Position numbers and translations under genes: made by a program. The notes under the pieces are model-generated. The model did not search any database, was not told the DNA's origin, and saw only the letters and a program-made list of their open reading frames with translations. From CAYZPB01 sp964568525 (GTDB lineage: Bacteria; Bacillota; Bacilli; Tepidibacillales; Tepidibacillaceae): a DNA stretch of 34,889 bases. This document shows positions 16,880-24,388 of this stretch, one piece after another (position 1 is the first letter of the stretch; every line of letters begins with the position of its first letter). Location of the stretch: the NCBI GenBank assembly GCA_964568525.1, contig CAZMPM010000010.1, forward strand, positions 1 through 34,889, given 5' to 3'.

Positions 16880-19666
16880 ATGAGAGCACTTAGGCTTACA
16901 ATTTCAATTGCTGTGGCGGGGCTTATTTTAGCGTTGCCATTTGGCATTTTACAAGCCGACTTTGATTACAATCAGCAATTGGCGGACGGCCAGTTCGAAG
17001 GAACCGCAGGAACCACTGGAACAGCCGATGCCACTGACTATTTAGCGACAACGAAAGAGTCAAACAACAATAACGAATGGATTATCAAATGGCGCAGTGA
17101 CTATCCGCAATTATTGGAAGAACAGGCAACAATCCTTGACTGGTTGCCTGATCAACACGTCACAAGAATTAAATTAAACGATGAGATTAACAGTAACGAG
17201 TGGATTATTGAGTGGCAAGACGACCCTCGTATCGAATATATTCACCCGAATACCTTCATCAGTATCTCGACATTACCGGATGATCGCTACTATACAGAGC
17301 AGTATTATTTGGAACAGATTAAGGCGCAGGGTGTTTGGAAAGAGAAGTATGCTCGCGAAATCGTTATTGCCGTTCTCGACACGGGTATCGACTACAATCA
17401 CCCCGACTTGCATGACAGGGTTTTGCCTGGTTACAACATTCTTGATAATAATGCGACAGCAATGGACGATAACGGCCACGGAACCAATGTTGCCGGCATT
17501 ATCGCGGCGAATAGTAATAACAAAATCGGTATTAGCGGCATTACTAACAACGTCAAACTGCTGCCGATTAAAATACTTGATGGCGCTGGCAAAAGCGACT
17601 CCTTCTACGTCGGCCAAGGAATCCGTTATGCCGCAGACCATGGCGCAAACATTATTGTAATCGCCTCCGGTGAATTGGTTTACACGCCGTTTATCGCGGA
17701 AGCCGTAGATTATGCTTATGAGAATAATGTCTTGATTGTTGCCGCAGCCGGCAATAAATCATTAGAAATTAACTATCCGGCGGCTCTGCCGAATGTAATC
17801 GCAGTCGGTGCCGTTGACCGTAACGATAAACATATTGATTACTCTAACTTTGGCCAACAGCTTGACGTTGTTGCTCCGGGCGAGGCTATCTATACCACAC
17901 ATCTTGATAACAGCTATGTTGCAGTTTCCGGCACATCTTTTGTCGCACCACAGGTAGCTGCTTTAGCCGCAGTTTTGATGCAGAAATATCCGGAATTGAC
18001 GCTTAAAGAAATATCCGATTTGATACGCTTTTCAGCAGATGATGTTGGCGACTATGGCTGGGACGAAAAAACCGGTTACGGGCGGATTAACTTTAAAGCG
18101 GCACTGAACTTTAACCGTGACTTATTGCGTGATGGTTATGTACCGAATCAACGAAGCTATCAGGCTCATCCATTCCCGCGCAAAAGCCATTTCAACGCAG
18201 AACTTACCGGCTATGATGTGCCCGACTGGTTCTACTTGACGCTACCGTATGCCGGAAATCTTGAGCTCCAATTTATTGTGGGTAGCCAACTTAACAATGA
18301 TGTTACTATTGAGCTCTACACAAATGAGCAGATTGTCGACCTTCAAGTTGATGAAATTGACGTTGATTGGGGCCTGATTACTGAGGATGATGTTGTGCTG
18401 ATTGAACCTGCTTACAGTTGGACGCTTAATCAGACAGAGACGGTTGCTGTTGAGCTGACGGCCGGCAAATATTATATCAAAATCGTCTATTCGCAACCGA
18501 CAGATGATCCGCGTGCAGTGCTGAGAACGCCGTTAAGTTACACTCTAATTAACGAATACAGCATCTATCATGACAAATATGAGAACAACGACCGACCATG
18601 GAACGCCTACGAAATTAGGAACATTAGCGAGGTCATTACCGCAACCTTTAGTAAGCGTAACGACGACGATTGGTACCGCATCCACATCGACAAAAACGGC
18701 ACGCTTTCCGCAGAAATTCGCGTTACCAGCAATCGAGTGGACCCAGTTTTATACCTACAAAGGATGGGTAGCAGTGGTGACCTCTTCGACCTGAATAGTT
18801 CGGGTAAGGCGGAGTATGGTTCAGTGAAAGTAACGCCGGGAGATTACCTAATCCGCGTTTACGATTATAACGGTAACGTAACTAATCGGGAGTACCAGCT
18901 GGAACTATTTTTTGAAGCTGACAGTGAAAATGAGTTGGGTCCGAACAACAATGCGTATCAGGCGAAACGCCTAGATCGCGCTGTCCACGTGCTAACAGGC
19001 ACCATCAATAGTGTTGATGATTATGACTGGTTTAGTTTTGTGGCAGAGGGGCGCACCTATGTTGAAGTAGAGCTTGAATCCGCCGCTAACGTTACGATGA
19101 TGTTATATGATGAACAGTTTAATATCATCGATAAACAAGAAATAGCGCAATTTAAGCAGGCAACCATCTTTGATGAAGGACAGAATTACATTCGGATTAG
19201 CTCCCAGAATGCTCAGAATACGAAATATAATCTCAAATTAAAAATAATTATCCTACAAGGAAACTTTATTGATATTAGTGACCATTATGCTAAGGAGATA
19301 ATTATCGAGTACTATGAGCAAGGCTTGATACAAGGCTATGAGGATTACACGTTTAGACCGGATCAAGCAATTAAGCAGATAGAGCTGATCGATTTTATTA
19401 ATAAATATAATAATATAGAAATTAGCGCCGAAGAGAGCGCTGCAATGGCGGAAAATCCGAATCTACAGGAGCCGGTCACCTTTCAGATACTGTCGAACAC
19501 CTTGGCCGATCAGTTCCGCACTGTTAAACGCACGTCAATCAACAACATTTTAACGCAGGTGAACCAAGTTCCATACGCCACAATTTCGCGAGCTGAGGCG
19601 CTTATTGCTTTTGATTTTGTGGAAAGCATGACTAACAGTGCGACAAGAACACCTGCAGAGCGTTAA
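16880..19666 (+). CDS. Exported subtilisin-family (S8) serine protease with PPC-like domains and an SLH module
   Basis: Large secreted protease of 928 residues. Order: signal peptide (hydrophobic 5-24), low-complexity Gly/Thr linker (37-60), an I9-like propeptide region (about 64-130), the S8 catalytic domain (about 140-410), a PPC-like region (about 430-560), PPC domains (about 565-675 and 685-790), and an SLH module (796-840, FIDISDHYAKEII to RPDQAIKQIELIDFI) plus a weaker repeat near the C-terminus. The triad is D167 (VLDTGID), H200 (GHGTNVAG) and S353 (SGTSFVAP), with oxyanion N292 (AAAGN). The substrate-cleft strand usually read as NMSLG is here VIASGE. GAGGTGG lies 4 bases before the ATG. 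Likely wall-bound through SLH; substrate unknown. Confidence 0.92.
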   Translation: MRALRLTISIAVAGLILALPFGILQADFDYNQQLADGQFEGTAGTTGTADATDYLATTKESNNNNEWIIKWRSDYPQLLEEQATILDWLPDQHVTRIKLNDEINSNEWIIEWQDDPRIEYIHPNTFISISTLPDDRYYTEQYYLEQIKAQGVWKEKYAREIVIAVLDTGIDYNHPDLHDRVLPGYNILDNNATAMDDNGHGTNVAGIIAANSNNKIGISGITNNVKLLPIKILDGAGKSDSFYVGQGIRYAADHGANIIVIASGELVYTPFIAEAVDYAYENNVLIVAAAGNKSLEINYPAALPNVIAVGAVDRNDKHIDYSNFGQQLDVVAPGEAIYTTHLDNSYVAVSGTSFVAPQVAALAAVLMQKYPELTLKEISDLIRFSADDVGDYGWDEKTGYGRINFKAALNFNRDLLRDGYVPNQRSYQAHPFPRKSHFNAELTGYDVPDWFYLTLPYAGNLELQFIVGSQLNNDVTIELYTNEQIVDLQVDEIDVDWGLITEDDVVLIEPAYSWTLNQTETVAVELTAGKYYIKIVYSQPTDDPRAVLRTPLSYTLINEYSIYHDKYENNDRPWNAYEIRNISEVITATFSKRNDDDWYRIHIDKNGTLSAEIRVTSNRVDPVLYLQRMGSSGDLFDLNSSGKAEYGSVKVTPGDYLIRVYDYNGNVTNREYQLELFFEADSENELGPNNNAYQAKRLDRAVHVLTGTINSVDDYDWFSFVAEGRTYVEVELESAANVTMMLYDEQFNIIDKQEIAQFKQATIFDEGQNYIRISSQNAQNTKYNLKLKIIILQGNFIDISDHYAKEIIIEYYEQGLIQGYEDYTFRPDQAIKQIELIDFINKYNNIEISAEESAAMAENPNLQEPVTFQILSNTLADQFRTVKRTSINNILTQVNQVPYATISRAEALIAFDFVESMTNSATRTPAER

Positions 19667-19688
19667 CTCCTTGAACAAATTGGAGTTA
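19664..19688 (+). repeat. Inverted repeat overlapping the murA promoter
   Basis: TAACTCC (19664-19670) and GGAGTTA (19682-19688) form a perfect 7-bp dyad with an 11-base spacer. The left arm includes the stop codon of the protease gene, and the murA -35 hexamer falls inside the spacer. No T tract follows, so it is not a standard terminator; an operator is possible but unproven. Confidence 0.5.
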
Positions 19689-19699
19689 TGGTATATGAT
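19671..19699 (+). promoter_or_regulatory. murA: Sigma-A-type promoter for murA
   Basis: TTGAAC (19671-19676) and TATGAT (19694-19699) are separated by exactly 17 bases and lie 40 bases upstream of the murA start. Both hexamers are close to the consensus. This suggests murA is transcribed separately from the protease gene. Confidence 0.7.
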
Positions 19700-19738
19700 A
19701 ATCATTTGTAAATATGAAAAATAAGCGGAGGTAACGCT

Positions 19739-21040
19739 TTGGAAAAAATAGTTATTACTGGTGGCAACAAGCTGTCTGGCACTGTTCGCATTGAAGGCGC
19801 GAAAAATGCCGTATTACCGATTTTAGCGGCCTCACTACTTGCAGAAGAGGGAAATAACGTGATTCACGACGTGCCGGCATTAGATGATGTGCGCACGATT
19901 GTTGAACTTTTAAGTATAATCGGTGTCAAAGTTGAATACCAAAATGGCAGCATCACCACGCAAGCTTCCACAATCACCAGAACAGACGCGCCTTACGACT
20001 TAGTGCGGCGGATGCGTGCATCAATACTGGTGATGGGACCGCTGTTAGCGCGTGTCAAACATGTTCGCATCTCGATGCCGGGAGGTTGTGCGATTGGCAG
20101 TAGGCCAATCGACCAACATCTTAAAGGTTTTGAGGCAATGGGTGCCGATGTCAGTTTCGGTCAAGGTTATATTGATGCGTCAATTGACGGGCGCCTCCAA
20201 GGAGCGAGAATCTATTTGGACTACGCCAGTGTAGGCGCAACAGAAAATATTATGATGGCGGCAACACTTGCTGAGGGCACGACGACGATTGAGAATGCGG
20301 CAGAAGAACCAGAAATTGTTGATCTGGCTAATTTTCTCAATGGGATGGGCGCGGTAGTTCGCGGTGCCGGTACCAACAGAATCATTATCAACGGCGTTGA
20401 AAGTTTACAAGCGACGACACACACAGTTATACCTGACCGCATTGAAGCGGGTACATATATGGCGGCGGCGGCAATTACTGGTGGCGATGTTTTGCTTACC
20501 AATGTAATTTATGACCACCTCAAGCCAATCGTAGCCAAGCTTGAGGAAATGGGTGTCACTATTAACGAAGAAGCAAATGGCTTACGTATTAGATGCAATC
20601 ACAGTCACAAGCTCAAAGCGACCGATGTTACAACGTTCCCGCATCCAGGTTTTCCGACGGATATGCAGTCGCCAATGATGGCTCTATTGTTAACGGCGGA
20701 CGGGACAAGCCACATGACAGAGACGGTTTTTGAGAACCGCTATATGCATGTTGAAGAGTTACAACGGATGAATGGCAATATCAGAGTTGATGGTCGCACC
20801 GCTATTATAGCGGGCAACTCACAACTTAAAGGGGCTTCGGTTCATGCGACAGACCTGCGAGCGGGGTCAGCACTGATTCTGGCAGGTTTAGCGGCGGAAG
20901 GCACAACCGAGATCACCGGATTGCACCATATCGACCGCGGCTATGTCAATCTTTGCGGAAAATTGAAACAGCTCGGAGCGTCAATCACGCGTTACGACGA
21001 AGAACTTATTCCGATTTCCAGCCCGCTTTCCGCTAAATAA
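19739..21040 (+). CDS. murA: UDP-N-acetylglucosamine 1-carboxyvinyltransferase (MurA)
   Basis: Cytoplasmic first committed enzyme of peptidoglycan synthesis; it transfers enolpyruvate from phosphoenolpyruvate to UDP-GlcNAc. At 433 residues it is full length with the duplicated EPSP-synthase-like fold. The substrate-binding KN pair is K22-N23 (EGAKNAVLP) and the catalytic, fosfomycin-reactive cysteine is C117 in MPGGCAIGSRPIDQH. The start is TTG at 19739 with GGAGG 7 bases upstream; no ATG lies nearby. In spore-forming Bacilli this locus holds MurAA followed by spoIID; here mbl follows directly. Confidence 0.96.
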   Translation: MEKIVITGGNKLSGTVRIEGAKNAVLPILAASLLAEEGNNVIHDVPALDDVRTIVELLSIIGVKVEYQNGSITTQASTITRTDAPYDLVRRMRASILVMGPLLARVKHVRISMPGGCAIGSRPIDQHLKGFEAMGADVSFGQGYIDASIDGRLQGARIYLDYASVGATENIMMAATLAEGTTTIENAAEEPEIVDLANFLNGMGAVVRGAGTNRIIINGVESLQATTHTVIPDRIEAGTYMAAAAITGGDVLLTNVIYDHLKPIVAKLEEMGVTINEEANGLRIRCNHSHKLKATDVTTFPHPGFPTDMQSPMMALLLTADGTSHMTETVFENRYMHVEELQRMNGNIRVDGRTAIIAGNSQLKGASVHATDLRAGSALILAGLAAEGTTEITGLHHIDRGYVNLCGKLKQLGASITRYDEELIPISSPLSAK

Positions 21041-21066
21041 TTGACTTTATAATCTGATAGGAATAG

Positions 21067-21075
21067 TGTTATAAT
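21067..21075 (+). promoter_or_regulatory. mbl: Extended -10 promoter for mbl
   Basis: TGTTATAAT is a perfect extended -10 element (TGnTATAAT) about 39 bases upstream of the mbl start. A TTGACT at 21041-21046 sits 23 bases upstream, too far to be its -35 box, so recognition probably relies on the extended -10. Confidence 0.6.
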
Positions 21076-21113
21076 AATATGAAATACAAGAACATATAGG
21101 GAGGAAACGCAAG

Positions 21114-22109
21114 ATGTTAAGTAGAGATATAGGGCTTGATCTCGGAACAGCCAATGTACTGATTCATGTTAAAGGCAAAGGCGTTGTAATCGATGAACCA
21201 GCAGTAGTTGCCATTGATTATGATACGAAAGAAGTACTAAGGGTTGGCCGCGAGGCGAAGGAAATGATTGGGCGAACACCTGGAAATATCTCAGTAATTA
21301 GACCACTTCGCGACGGTGTAATTGCTGATTTTGATATAACAGAAGCAATGCTTAAACTTTTTATCAAAAAAGCAAAAGCGCGCGGAGTTTTTGGCAGACC
21401 ACGAATTCTGATTTGCGCTCCGACAGAGATTACCTCTGTAGAACGCAAAGCAATTAAAGAGGCCGCACAAAAGGGCGGCGGCGGAGAGATTATACTTGAG
21501 TCCGAGCCAAAGGCTGCAGCAATCGGAGCTGGCTTAGATATTTTCCAACCGAGCGGCAGTATGGTCATCGATGTTGGTGGCGGAACGACTGATATTGCGG
21601 TTATCTCCTTAGGCGATGTTGTTACGGCGAATTCACTGCGTATTGGCGGAGATAAATTTGACCAAGCAATTATGGCCTATCTGAAACGTAAGTACAATAT
21701 GTTGGTCGGTGAGCGTACGGCAGAAGAACTGAAAATTGTTGTTGGAACAGCTTATGAGGGCAATCGTGACGAAGCAATTGAAGTTCGTGGTCGCGACTTA
21801 GTTACCGGCTTGCCATTGTCAATAACTGTTAACTCAGAAGAAGTTCGTCAAGCACTGCTAACTACTGTCAACCAAGTAATCGCTGCAATCAAAGGTGTTC
21901 TCGAAAAAACACCGCCGGAGTTAGCGGCTGACATCATTGATAAAGGTATCGTTCTAACCGGTGGTGGCGCCTATCTCGATGGGCTCGATCTGCTACTAAT
22001 GGAGGAGTTGCGTGTACCGGTAATTATTGCTGATGACGCAATGACTTGCGTAGTTCGCGGAACAGGGATTATGCTTGAGAATCTTGATAAGTTCCGACCA
22101 AGAAAATAA
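21114..22109 (+). CDS. mbl: MreB-family actin-like shape protein (Mbl)
   Basis: Bacterial actin homologue that forms filaments under the membrane and guides lateral wall synthesis. At 331 residues it has normal length. The actin-fold nucleotide motifs are present: phosphate 1 DLGTANVLIHVKGKG (near residue 7), phosphate 2 VIDVGGGTTDIAV (near residue 152) and the adenosine loop GIVLTGGGAYLDG (near residue 282). I call it Mbl rather than MreB because it follows murA and lacks mreC and mreD neighbours; sequence alone does not separate the paralogues. GGGAGGAAA precedes the ATG. Confidence 0.88.
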   Translation: MLSRDIGLDLGTANVLIHVKGKGVVIDEPAVVAIDYDTKEVLRVGREAKEMIGRTPGNISVIRPLRDGVIADFDITEAMLKLFIKKAKARGVFGRPRILICAPTEITSVERKAIKEAAQKGGGGEIILESEPKAAAIGAGLDIFQPSGSMVIDVGGGTTDIAVISLGDVVTANSLRIGGDKFDQAIMAYLKRKYNMLVGERTAEELKIVVGTAYEGNRDEAIEVRGRDLVTGLPLSITVNSEEVRQALLTTVNQVIAAIKGVLEKTPPELAADIIDKGIVLTGGGAYLDGLDLLLMEELRVPVIIADDAMTCVVRGTGIMLENLDKFRPRK

Positions 22110-22125
22110 TAGAGGGTGAGTCACA

Positions 22126-22344
22126 ATGGTAGCTAATAAAGATACCGGTGTAAAATTAAGAACAAACCAACTGAAACAGGAAAACAATGATAAAAAGCGA
22201 GGTCGGTTGAAAATCACCTTACTAATCATCGTCGTTTTTCTGATTGGGTTGCCGATTGGTTACGGGTTGCTTGGCGATGCCAGCGCACTCGACATTTATA
22301 AACCGGCGACCTGGGGGCACATGCTCGACCTAATTTTTGGTTAA
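22126..22344 (+). CDS. EpuA-like small membrane protein (annotated elsewhere as RNA polymerase subunit beta)
   Basis: 72-residue protein with a basic N-terminal tail (1-27), one membrane helix (about 29-50, LKITLLIIVVFLIGLPIGYG) and a short outer C-terminus with DIYKPATWGHMLDLIFG. This fits the EpuA family (Pfam PF11772), whose members are often labelled DNA-directed RNA polymerase subunit beta because of fusions or neighbourhood; the sequence shows no polymerase motif. GAGGGTGA lies a few bases upstream and the 16-base gap to mbl implies co-transcription. Function unknown; the context suggests the cell envelope. Confidence 0.8.
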   Translation: MVANKDTGVKLRTNQLKQENNDKKRGRLKITLLIIVVFLIGLPIGYGLLGDASALDIYKPATWGHMLDLIFG

Positions 22345-22381
22345 TGGGCGCATAAACTTAATATAGAGGATTAACAATAAC

Positions 22382-22407
22382 AAAGAGTCATATCACTATG
22401 ACTCTTT
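22382..22407. terminator. Bidirectional intrinsic terminator between convergent genes
   Basis: AAAGAGTCATA (22382-22392) and TATGACTCTTT (22397-22407) form a perfect 11-bp stem with a TCAC loop. T-rich sequence lies on the outer side for both directions. It ends the mbl/EpuA transcript and contains the stop codon of the - strand gene. Confidence 0.87.
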
Positions 22408-23145
22408 ATCTTCATTATCAAAAAAATAGCTATCTAATTGGAACTGATAACGCTCGCCCGTTTCCTTGCTCTGAATTGTAAAATCCGAGAAGACACGCCG
22501 CGTTAATGTAGTATCTGGATAGACCAGTATTTTGATGTTGGCATCGACAAAAACTGCTGTGAAGTCCAGCCCGTCCGCAAGTAGTATCCGCGGAAAATGT
22601 TTACTTAGATACTCGGTATCAACAGTGAAGCTATAAACGACGAATTTGCCGCGGTTTTCAGAACTTTGCAACATGACCTGCCGATTGATAATATCAGCGT
22701 CAAATGGCAACAGCTCTAATAGGGTGAACTCAGTCAGTTCGGACTCAGTCCGTTCTTGAGTGCCACGGTCAAGCATGCTAATCAGCGGTCGACAATAATA
22801 GGCTTCTTGGATGGGTAGCATCTTTAATGTGCCACCCGCCTCAAACGAGAATGAGGTACCCTCCTCTTTGTTACGCGGGTCGTCTTCTGCAAATTGGTAA
22901 TTGGCAACATTCAGATAGTTGAGGTCACCACTGCTCACGTCATAGATACCTTGTCGCCGATAATGGACAGTGCCATCGGGTGTACCGACAACCAGCAGCG
23001 ATTTAAACTTAATTGCCTCAGCCTGATTGATACTGTTGATTGCCTCTACATAGAGGGTATCGATTGGATGTTTCTGATCAATAATTAATCCCAAATAAAA
23101 GGCGGCAGCGACCAGAATGATGGCAATTAGTACGTATTTTTTCAT
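22396..23145 (-). CDS. Membrane-anchored extracellular protein of unknown function
   Basis: 249 residues with an N-terminal signal anchor (MKKYVLIAIILVAAAFYLGL) and no lipobox cysteine, so the rest should lie outside the membrane. The body is rich in beta-type segments; the general pattern (repeated strands, a YRRQGIYDV stretch, a FSFEAGG stretch) recalls LolA/LppX-like lipoprotein folds, but I cannot assign a family. Two cysteines at most are seen, so no disulphide framework is evident. AAAGGAAT lies 7 bases upstream of the ATG. It is the only gene of its transcript and diverges from the tagO-like gene. A tiny reading frame precedes it. Confidence 0.8.
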   Translation of the reverse strand: MKKYVLIAIILVAAAFYLGLIIDQKHPIDTLYVEAINSINQAEAIKFKSLLVVGTPDGTVHYRRQGIYDVSSGDLNYLNVANYQFAEDDPRNKEEGTSFSFEAGGTLKMLPIQEAYYCRPLISMLDRGTQERTESELTEFTLLELLPFDADIINRQVMLQSSENRGKFVVYSFTVDTEYLSKHFPRILLADGLDFTAVFVDANIKILVYPDTTLTRRVFSDFTIQSKETGERYQFQLDSYFFDNEDKES

Positions 23146-23163
23146 TAAAAGTATTCCTTTCTG

Positions 23164-23184
23164 TTAAATCGTCATAATCGTCAT
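23164..23184 (-). other. Possible 6-codon leader frame made of a tandem 9-bp repeat
   Basis: On the - strand ATGACGATT occurs twice in tandem and is followed by TAA, reading Met-Thr-Ile-Met-Thr-Ile-stop. It ends just before the ribosome-binding site of the 22396-23145 gene. No good ribosome-binding site precedes it, so translation is doubtful; the direct repeat itself is certain. Confidence 0.25.
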
Positions 23185-23226
23185 AAATAAATAAAAGTGC
23201 TCTACATCTTTTATTCCTTTGTTTTT

Positions 23227-23232
23227 TATAAT
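23227..23232 (+). promoter_or_regulatory. -10 box candidate for the polysaccharide cluster
   Basis: A perfect TATAAT sits 65 bases upstream of the tagO-like start in the 151-base divergent gap. No convincing -35 box occurs 16-18 bases upstream, so the assignment is tentative. Confidence 0.35.
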
Positions 23233-23296
23233 ACAATCAATTACGGAATTAATCTAGTAAATACGGGCAAATCAATGGAAAAAGAGTGATACCGCG

Positions 23297-24373
23297 ATGA
23301 CATGGTTTCTGATATTTCTAATACCTTTCATAATTGCTTTATTATCAACTCCTTTAGTAAGGCTATTTGCCTTTAAAGTGAAAGCGGTTGATATCCCGTC
23401 TGAGCGGAAGGTTCACCATAATCCGATGCCGCGACTTGGTGGGTTGGCTATTTTTGTTGCGGTAACTGTCGCCCTGCGCCTTTTTACAGATTTAACTGAG
23501 GGACCGCTGCTGTGGATCTACTTAGGCAGCATAATAATTATCACTCTCGGGATCGTAGATGATATTAAGCCATTATCAGCCAAAGTTAAACTGCTGTTTC
23601 AGACGCTGGCAGCCGGAGTCGTCGTTTACGGCGGCATTACGATCGACTTTATTAATATTCCGCTTACCGATCGAGTTTTGGATTTCGGTCCAATCGGCAG
23701 TTACATCATCACGATTCTCTGGATTGTCGGCATTACGAACGCACTGAACCTAATCGACGGTTTAGACGGGCTGGCAACCGGTGTAGCCTCAATCTCCTTG
23801 GCTTCTATTTTTGTGATGGCGTTAATTATGGGTAATACTGATATCATGACACTTACGCTGATCATTCTGGCGGCGGCACTAGGTTTCCTAGTACATAACT
23901 TTTATCCTGCGAAAATCTTTCTTGGCGACTCCGGTTCATTATATTTAGGTTTTATGTTGGCGACGATCTCGATTCTCGGTTTTAAAAATATCGCGTTCGT
24001 TTCGTTTATTTTTCCAATCGTCATCTTGGCAGTGCCGATTTTTGACACATTATTTGCGATTATCAGACGTTATCGACAAGGCACCAAAATCACCGGTGCC
24101 GACCGCGGACATCTCCACCATTGTCTGTTAACGTTAGGCTTTTCCCATCGCAAAACTGTCCTAATCATTTACGCGATCAGCGCAATTTTTGGTGTTGCCG
24201 CAATTTTTATTACGCAAGCCGGTTTCTGGATTGGCCTTGTCGTTATAGTTATTCTGCTGCTATTAACGATTATTGGCATTGAGCTGACAGGCATAATTGG
24301 TGAGACGCGTAAACCGCTTACCAATCTGATTATAACGATTCGCAATAGCTTTACGAGAAACAATAAAGAATAG
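23297..24373 (+). CDS. Undecaprenyl-phosphate GlcNAc-1-phosphate transferase (TagO/WecA family)
   Basis: Integral membrane enzyme that starts wall polymer synthesis by moving a sugar-1-phosphate, normally GlcNAc-1-P from UDP-GlcNAc, onto undecaprenyl phosphate. 358 residues with about 10-11 helices. Family signatures: DIPSERKVHHNPMPRLGG (32-49), the Mg-binding DD at 88-89, NALNLIDGLDGLATG (148-162), FLGDSGSLYLG (208-218) and the basic HLHH loop (272-275) in GADRGHLHHCLLTLGFSH. It resembles TagO/WecA rather than MraY in the N-terminal signature and HLHH loop. The ribosome-binding site (AGAGTGAT) is weak. First gene of the wall-polysaccharide cluster. Confidence 0.92.
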   Translation: MTWFLIFLIPFIIALLSTPLVRLFAFKVKAVDIPSERKVHHNPMPRLGGLAIFVAVTVALRLFTDLTEGPLLWIYLGSIIIITLGIVDDIKPLSAKVKLLFQTLAAGVVVYGGITIDFINIPLTDRVLDFGPIGSYIITILWIVGITNALNLIDGLDGLATGVASISLASIFVMALIMGNTDIMTLTLIILAAALGFLVHNFYPAKIFLGDSGSLYLGFMLATISILGFKNIAFVSFIFPIVILAVPIFDTLFAIIRRYRQGTKITGADRGHLHHCLLTLGFSHRKTVLIIYAISAIFGVAAIFITQAGFWIGLVVIVILLLLTIIGIELTGIIGETRKPLTNLIITIRNSFTRNNKE

Positions 24374-24388
24374 GGGTGTCTATTAACA

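Noticed and set aside
17181..17660. 159-codon + frame and a 122-codon - frame inside the S8 protease
   Set aside because: Both lie across the catalytic Asp and His motifs of the protease, which are clearly coding in the main frame; no family resemblance or ribosome-binding site.
21041..21046. TTGACT considered as -35 box of the mbl promoter
   Set aside because: The distance to the TATAAT at 21070 is 23 bases, too long; the extended -10 explains the promoter better.
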